Source of the DNA: Desulfobulbaceae bacterium
Lineage (GTDB): Bacteria > Desulfobacterota > Desulfobulbia > Desulfobulbales > Desulfocapsaceae
Length of the DNA stretch: 8,392 nt
NCBI GenBank assembly: GCA_031256095.1
Contig: JAIRRG010000085.1
Coordinates: 1-8,392 of the forward strand
Direction: 5' to 3'
Position numbers and translations under genes: made by a program. Of this stretch, positions 5,312-8,392 are shown in pieces. Position 1 is the first letter of the stretch, and every line of letters begins with the position of its first letter. Below the pieces are notes generated by a model. The model saw nothing but the letters and a program-made list of their open reading frames with translations, did not search any database and was not told where the DNA came from.

Positions 5312-6625
5312 TTACGAATTGCTTACTCCCGCTTTCACCGGCTTTTTGGTGAGGAGAGACACACACGCCGCTACAAATAGAATAACGGCGGAAATGTAAA
5401 AGCCAATGCTGTACGAGCCGGTAACATCTTTGAGATGGCCGGCGCCCCACGAATAGAGGTTGCAGATCCCTCCGCCCATGAAGACGAAGCCGTAGTTGCT
5501 GTGCAGGAACTTTGCCCCGAAAAAGTCGGCTGTAAACACCGGCAGCATCGCCTGACCGCCGCCATACTGCCAGCAAGGGATGAAAATCGCTAAGAACAGC
5601 AGAGGAATGCTCTTCATCTCGATGATCGTCGGCAAGGCCAATAGACAGAGGAGCGAAATTGTAGCATTCAGCGCATAGGCTTTGGAGCGCCCCATCTTAT
5701 CGGAATACCAACCGCTTCCGGCGCGGCCCAAAGTACTGCCCAGCGCGGTGACTATGGCGATTATCCAGATATTCGCCGCGAGAAACTCCACCCCTTTGGC
5801 TGTGCTTGCCAAGATCGGCACCGCGTTGGCAATGACATAGAGGCCGGCTTGAGCGCTGCTGAACTGAAGGAATATCAAGGCATAACACTGCCACCTGGAA
5901 AGCATCCCCTTCGAAGTCCAGTCCGCTGTTGCTGCCGCCTGTTTAATCTCCGCCGTCGCGCTTACCGGTGGCGCCGGGGGAACGTAGTCTACCGGTGGAT
6001 TCGACACAAATTGTGCCGCCACCATGGCAACGACGAGTATCATGATACCGAGAGAGATGAAACTGGTGGATAAGCCAAAGTGAGTAATAAGATAGTGGGC
6101 TAAAGGGGCTATATAGAGAGCGGCCCCGCCAAATGCGGCAACGACAAGACCCGCAATCAGGCCGCGCTTATGCGGACCGAACCATTTTAGAGCGACCGGT
6201 GTGCCGACGGCGTAGCCGAAACCCATGCCCCAGCCGCAAAAGATGCCGAAACCAATGACCAGGCCGCAATAACTTTTCGTCAAACCAGCGACGAAACAGC
6301 CCAGAGCCACAAGAAGGCCGCCCACAGTGATGCCGACTTTCGGGCCGAATTTGCCCATAAATCTACCGCCAGGAAGCACGGTGAAAGTCATAAGGAGTCC
6401 GGCTATCGCATAGGCCAGCGTCCCTTGCGCGTCCGTAAGATAAGGCCATCCCTGGTTGATACCCGTCATGACATGGCCCAGGTCGGCTTCCGCTTTGTTC
6501 ACCAGCGCAACTTTCCAGACGCTCCACGCATAGAGTATGCCCAGACTGAGGTTAGAGATCATGCACGCTATTACTACTGACCAGGCTTTTGCCGGCACCT
6601 GTGATGATTGTGTTGTTGTTGCCAT
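5312..6625 (-). CDS. OxlT-like major facilitator superfamily carboxylate transporter
   Basis: This 437-residue integral membrane protein belongs to the oxalate/formate antiporter (OxlT)/monocarboxylate branch of the major facilitator superfamily. About twelve hydrophobic helices are visible, split by a long polar loop at about 209-241. Typical features are YAWSVWKVAL in helix 1, GGRFMGKFGPKVGI at the helix 2-3 loop (86-99), the Gly-rich helix 4 (GWGMGFGYAVGTPVALKWFGPHKRG), and GRAGSGWYSDKMGR (300-313) between helices 8 and 9. Arg301 corresponds to the substrate Arg of OxlT. The OxlT helix-11 Lys is replaced by Gly in NYGFVFMGGG (377-386), which argues against oxalate as the substrate. A strong AGGAG ribosome site lies at 6635-6631, five bases upstream of the ATG. 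The gene stands alone. A short-chain monocarboxylate such as formate, lactate or pyruvate is a reasonable guess. Confidence 0.85.
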   Translation of the reverse strand: MATTTQSSQVPAKAWSVVIACMISNLSLGILYAWSVWKVALVNKAEADLGHVMTGINQGWPYLTDAQGTLAYAIAGLLMTFTVLPGGRFMGKFGPKVGITVGGLLVALGCFVAGLTKSYCGLVIGFGIFCGWGMGFGYAVGTPVALKWFGPHKRGLIAGLVVAAFGGAALYIAPLAHYLITHFGLSTSFISLGIMILVVAMVAAQFVSNPPVDYVPPAPPVSATAEIKQAAATADWTSKGMLSRWQCYALIFLQFSSAQAGLYVIANAVPILASTAKGVEFLAANIWIIAIVTALGSTLGRAGSGWYSDKMGRSKAYALNATISLLCLLALPTIIEMKSIPLLFLAIFIPCWQYGGGQAMLPVFTADFFGAKFLHSNYGFVFMGGGICNLYSWGAGHLKDVTGSYSIGFYISAVILFVAACVSLLTKKPVKAGVSNS

Positions 6626-6647
6626 GTTCGCTCCTATTGATATACCA

Positions 6648-6666
6648 AATAAATCTTGAATTTATT
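6648..6666 (-). promoter_or_regulatory. AT-rich dyad upstream of the carrier gene
   Basis: AATAAAT at 6648-6654 and ATTTATT at 6660-6666 are perfect inverted copies around CTTGA, centred 32 bp before the carrier's ATG. The outer flanks (TAT-CC and its near mirror) extend the symmetry weakly. A 19-bp AT-rich dyad just ahead of a ribosome site could be an operator. No clear -35/-10 pair could be assigned beside it. Confidence 0.35.
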
Positions 6667-6676
6667 GATAGCCATT

Positions 6677-6766
6677 TTACGTCAGGCTAATGGGTCTCGA
6701 ACTGAGAACTGTACGGTAGCGCCCGAAGGGGGTACGGATGGCGTCGCAGATATAGGCTTGGTTCAT
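6677..6766 (-). pseudogene. Truncated thiolase (acetyl-CoA acyltransferase / 3-oxoadipyl-CoA thiolase type), start only
   Basis: An ATG at 6766-6764 with a strong AGGAG site six bases upstream (6777-6773) opens a frame whose first 17 residues read MNQAYICDAIRTPFGRY. This is the near-invariant N-terminus of the thiolase superfamily, in particular of the PcaF/PaaJ and acetyl-CoA acetyltransferase group. A functional thiolase has about 390-400 residues. Here the family sequence fades after GRY (LSS a few residues later may still match GGALSS), and a TAA at 6679-6677 stops the frame at 29 residues. The start lies 46 bp after the stop of the hydratase/dehydrogenase gene, the usual order in beta-oxidation operons. 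The beyond-break sequence is the promoter region of the carrier gene. The gene is therefore severed in this sequence. Confidence 0.8.
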
Positions 6767-6812
6767 ATCATTCTCCTGGCCAGGTGAATTGCCGATGCGC
6801 TCGTGGATACGT

Positions 6813-8392
6813 TCATGTCAGTAAGTTGCCAATATCGCCGCGCATGAAACATGGTCCTTCGATACCCGCGAGTTCGTCCATGGCCTGTTCAAGCGCCGCG
6901 CGCGGCTGCTGCCGCGCCCAGAATACCGGGCCGCCGCGCCAGCGTGGGAAGCCATAGCCGTGCACCAGCACCACATCGATATCGGAAGCGCGTGCCGCCA
7001 CACCCTCGCCGAGCAGGCGCGCGGCTTCGTTGGCCATCGCGGCCAGCGCCCGGCGCTGAATCTCGGCTGCGCCGATCTCGCGCCGCTCAATACCGCGCCG
7101 TACCGAGGCGTTGACGATGATTTCGCGCACCACGGCGTCGGTCTCAACCGATTGTTTGCCATCGACATAGCTGTAGTAACCACGCCCAGCATTGCGGCCC
7201 AGGCGGCCCTGTTCACACAGATGCTCGAGAATCGGCACGTAACGCTCGTCCGGGTGACGCGTCGCGGCCTGCGCCCGGCGCATGCGCCATGGGATGTCGA
7301 GTCCCGATAGATCGGTGACCGCGAACGGCCCCATGGCAAAACCAAACGCCTGCAGCGCGGTATCAATCTGCTCCGGCCAAGCGCCATCCTCAAGCATGAA
7401 CTCGCAGTGGCGGCGATAGGTGGTGTAGATGCGGTTGCCGATAAAGCCGAAGGAATTGCCGGTGACAACCGGCTGCTTGCCCAGCGTGCGCGCGAAACGC
7501 ATGGCGGTGGCCAGCGCCTCCGGCGAGGTTTCTCCGCCGCGCACGATTTCGAGCAGTTTCATGACGTTGGCTGGGATGAAAAAATGCAGGCCCAGCACAT
7601 CCCGCGGGCGTGCGGTGGCGCCTGCCATCTTGTCGATGTCGAGATACGAGGTGTTGGTGGCGAGCACGGCGCCGGCGCGGGCGTGGCGATCAATCGAAGC
7701 GAATACGGTACGCTTGATTTCGATGTCCTCGAATACCGCTTCAATCACCAGGTCGGCCTGGGCCAGCGCTGACCAATCAAGCGTCATCCGGACGTTGTCG
7801 AGCAGGCGCTTGGCCGCATCGGCGTCGAGCTTGCCGGCGGCGGCGCGACGTTGGTAGTGGTCGCGAATATGACCCATGCCACGTTCGAGTGCCGCCGTAT
7901 CCTGGTCAAGCAGTATCACTTTCATGCCGGCATCGAGTGCGGCAATGGCGATACCGGCGCCCATCTTGCCGGCGCCAATTACGGCCACCGAGGCAATCAT
8001 GCGCCCCACAGTGCCCGCCGGCAGATCGAGCTTCAGCGATTCGCGCTCGGCGAAGAACAGATAACGCAACGCCGCGGCTTCCTCGGACTGGCGTAATCGC
8101 AGGAACGCGGCGCGTTCATCCGCCAGCGCCGTGTCGAACGGCAGACGCGCGGCGGCGCCCACCACATCGCTGGCCGCCAGGATGGCCGGGCGTGCCTTGC
8201 CGGCGCGTTTAACATCCTTGACCGCTGCCTCTATCGCATCCTTATCATCGGCCGGCACCGGCAGATCACGCGCGCGGCGGCGAAGGCCAGCCAGCCGGCG
8301 CGCATACCGGATTGCGGCCTCGCGTACCTGGCCGTCAACCACTTGATCGACCAGGCCGATTTTCAGCGCCTCGCCCGCCTTGATGCGTTCCG
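6813..8392 (-). CDS. Multifunctional enoyl-CoA hydratase/3-hydroxyacyl-CoA dehydrogenase, C-terminal part (cut by right edge)
   Basis: The frame is open to the right edge, so the N-terminal hydratase domain is mostly outside. An internal GTG at 8342 is not the start, because the codons before it (ERIKAGEALKIGLVDQ) read through as the end of the crotonase domain. Next comes a linker helix region. The NAD-binding Rossmann domain starts with VAVIGAGKMGAGIA near 7988-7947. The catalytic His-Glu pair lies in LGLHFFIPANVMKLLEIVRG-like sequence near 7622-7570, followed by NSFGFIGNRI and two 3HCDH C-terminal domains. The end (VHGYGFPRWRGGPVFWA) is characteristic of FadB/FadJ-type proteins. The enzyme hydrates enoyl-CoA and oxidises the 3-hydroxyacyl-CoA in beta-oxidation. 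A thiolase start follows 46 bp downstream. FadB, FadJ or a PaaH/PimF-like relative cannot be separated from this part. The region is visibly more GC-rich than the window's left side. Confidence 0.93.
   Translation of the reverse strand, partial: ERIKAGEALKIGLVDQVVDGQVREAAIRYARRLAGLRRRARDLPVPADDKDAIEAAVKDVKRAGKARPAILAASDVVGAAARLPFDTALADERAAFLRLRQSEEAAALRYLFFAERESLKLDLPAGTVGRMIASVAVIGAGKMGAGIAIAALDAGMKVILLDQDTAALERGMGHIRDHYQRRAAAGKLDADAAKRLLDNVRMTLDWSALAQADLVIEAVFEDIEIKRTVFASIDRHARAGAVLATNTSYLDIDKMAGATARPRDVLGLHFFIPANVMKLLEIVRGGETSPEALATAMRFARTLGKQPVVTGNSFGFIGNRIYTTYRRHCEFMLEDGAWPEQIDTALQAFGFAMGPFAVTDLSGLDIPWRMRRAQAATRHPDERYVPILEHLCEQGRLGRNAGRGYYSYVDGKQSVETDAVVREIIVNASVRRGIERREIGAAEIQRRALAAMANEAARLLGEGVAARASDIDVVLVHGYGFPRWRGGPVFWARQQPRAALEQAMDELAGIEGPCFMRGDIGNLLT

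Noticed and set aside
6680..6712. tRNA 3' end / phage attachment site at the breakpoint, suggested by GTTCGAGAC on the minus strand
   Set aside because: The T-loop-like string lacks a pairing T-stem and there is no acceptor stem, integrase gene or direct repeat in the window.
7407..7857. Plus-strand open frames within the fad region
   Set aside because: They are antisense shadows of the conserved dehydrogenase domain in GC-rich DNA and show no motifs of their own.
6813..8342. GTG at 8342 as the true start of the dehydrogenase gene
   Set aside because: The frame continues upstream to the window edge with crotonase-family sequence (GEALKIGLVDQ), so the gene is a fusion-type multifunctional protein cut by the edge.
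1..8392. CRISPR array, toxin-antitoxin pair, or defence system
   Set aside because: No regularly spaced identical repeats, no paired small genes with ribosome sites, and no nuclease, helicase or reverse-transcriptase motifs were found on either strand.

Overview
The window is bacterial, with dense, mostly GC-rich coding sequence. It appears to join two unlike pieces of genome. The left part (1-4631) carries an anaerobic-type cobaltochelatase (CbiK) next to a FecCD-type permease, the tRNA-modifying enzyme CmoB, and a three-gene run ending in panC. A cytoplasmic CbiK with no aerobic cobalamin genes, plus an oxalate/formate-antiporter-like carrier further right, would suit an anaerobic, Desulfobacterota-like bacterium. 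That assignment is an inference from gene content and is weak. The right part (6677-8392) looks more GC-rich by eye and carries a FadB/FadJ-type beta-oxidation gene followed by the first codons of a thiolase, an arrangement typical of Proteobacteria.

Layout. Minus strand, 1-1168: cbiK, then the start of an ABC importer permease that runs off the left edge. A 221-bp divergent intergenic region separates these from cmoB on the plus strand (1390-2361). A 153-bp gap follows, with a small degenerate repeat and a plausible sigma70 promoter. A compact plus-strand operon comes next: a SLOG/Rossmann-like protein of unknown function (2515-3066), a membrane-anchored TPR protein (3082-3786) and panC (3783-4631, overlapping its neighbour by 4 bp).

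The stretch 4632-5311 has no intact gene. It holds an Arg-rich open tail with RNA-like hairpins, a strong terminator-like hairpin, and what looks like an internally deleted IS200/IS605-type element on the minus strand. The minus strand then carries an OxlT-like major facilitator carrier (5312-6625). Immediately upstream of it is a thiolase gene broken after about 17 recognisable codons, and then the C-terminal two thirds of a multifunctional enoyl-CoA hydratase/3-hydroxyacyl-CoA dehydrogenase that continues past the right edge.

How the genes fit together: CbiK and the permease suggest tetrapyrrole, cobalamin or metal-chelate handling. CmoB makes the cmo5U wobble base of tRNA. PanC makes pantothenate, the precursor of coenzyme A. 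The fad-type gene and the thiolase start belong to fatty or aromatic acyl-CoA breakdown, but the thiolase is severed here. No defence system, CRISPR array, tRNA or rRNA was seen. The most informative point is the breakpoint near 6690-6720, which is a real rearrangement, an insertion or an assembly chimera.
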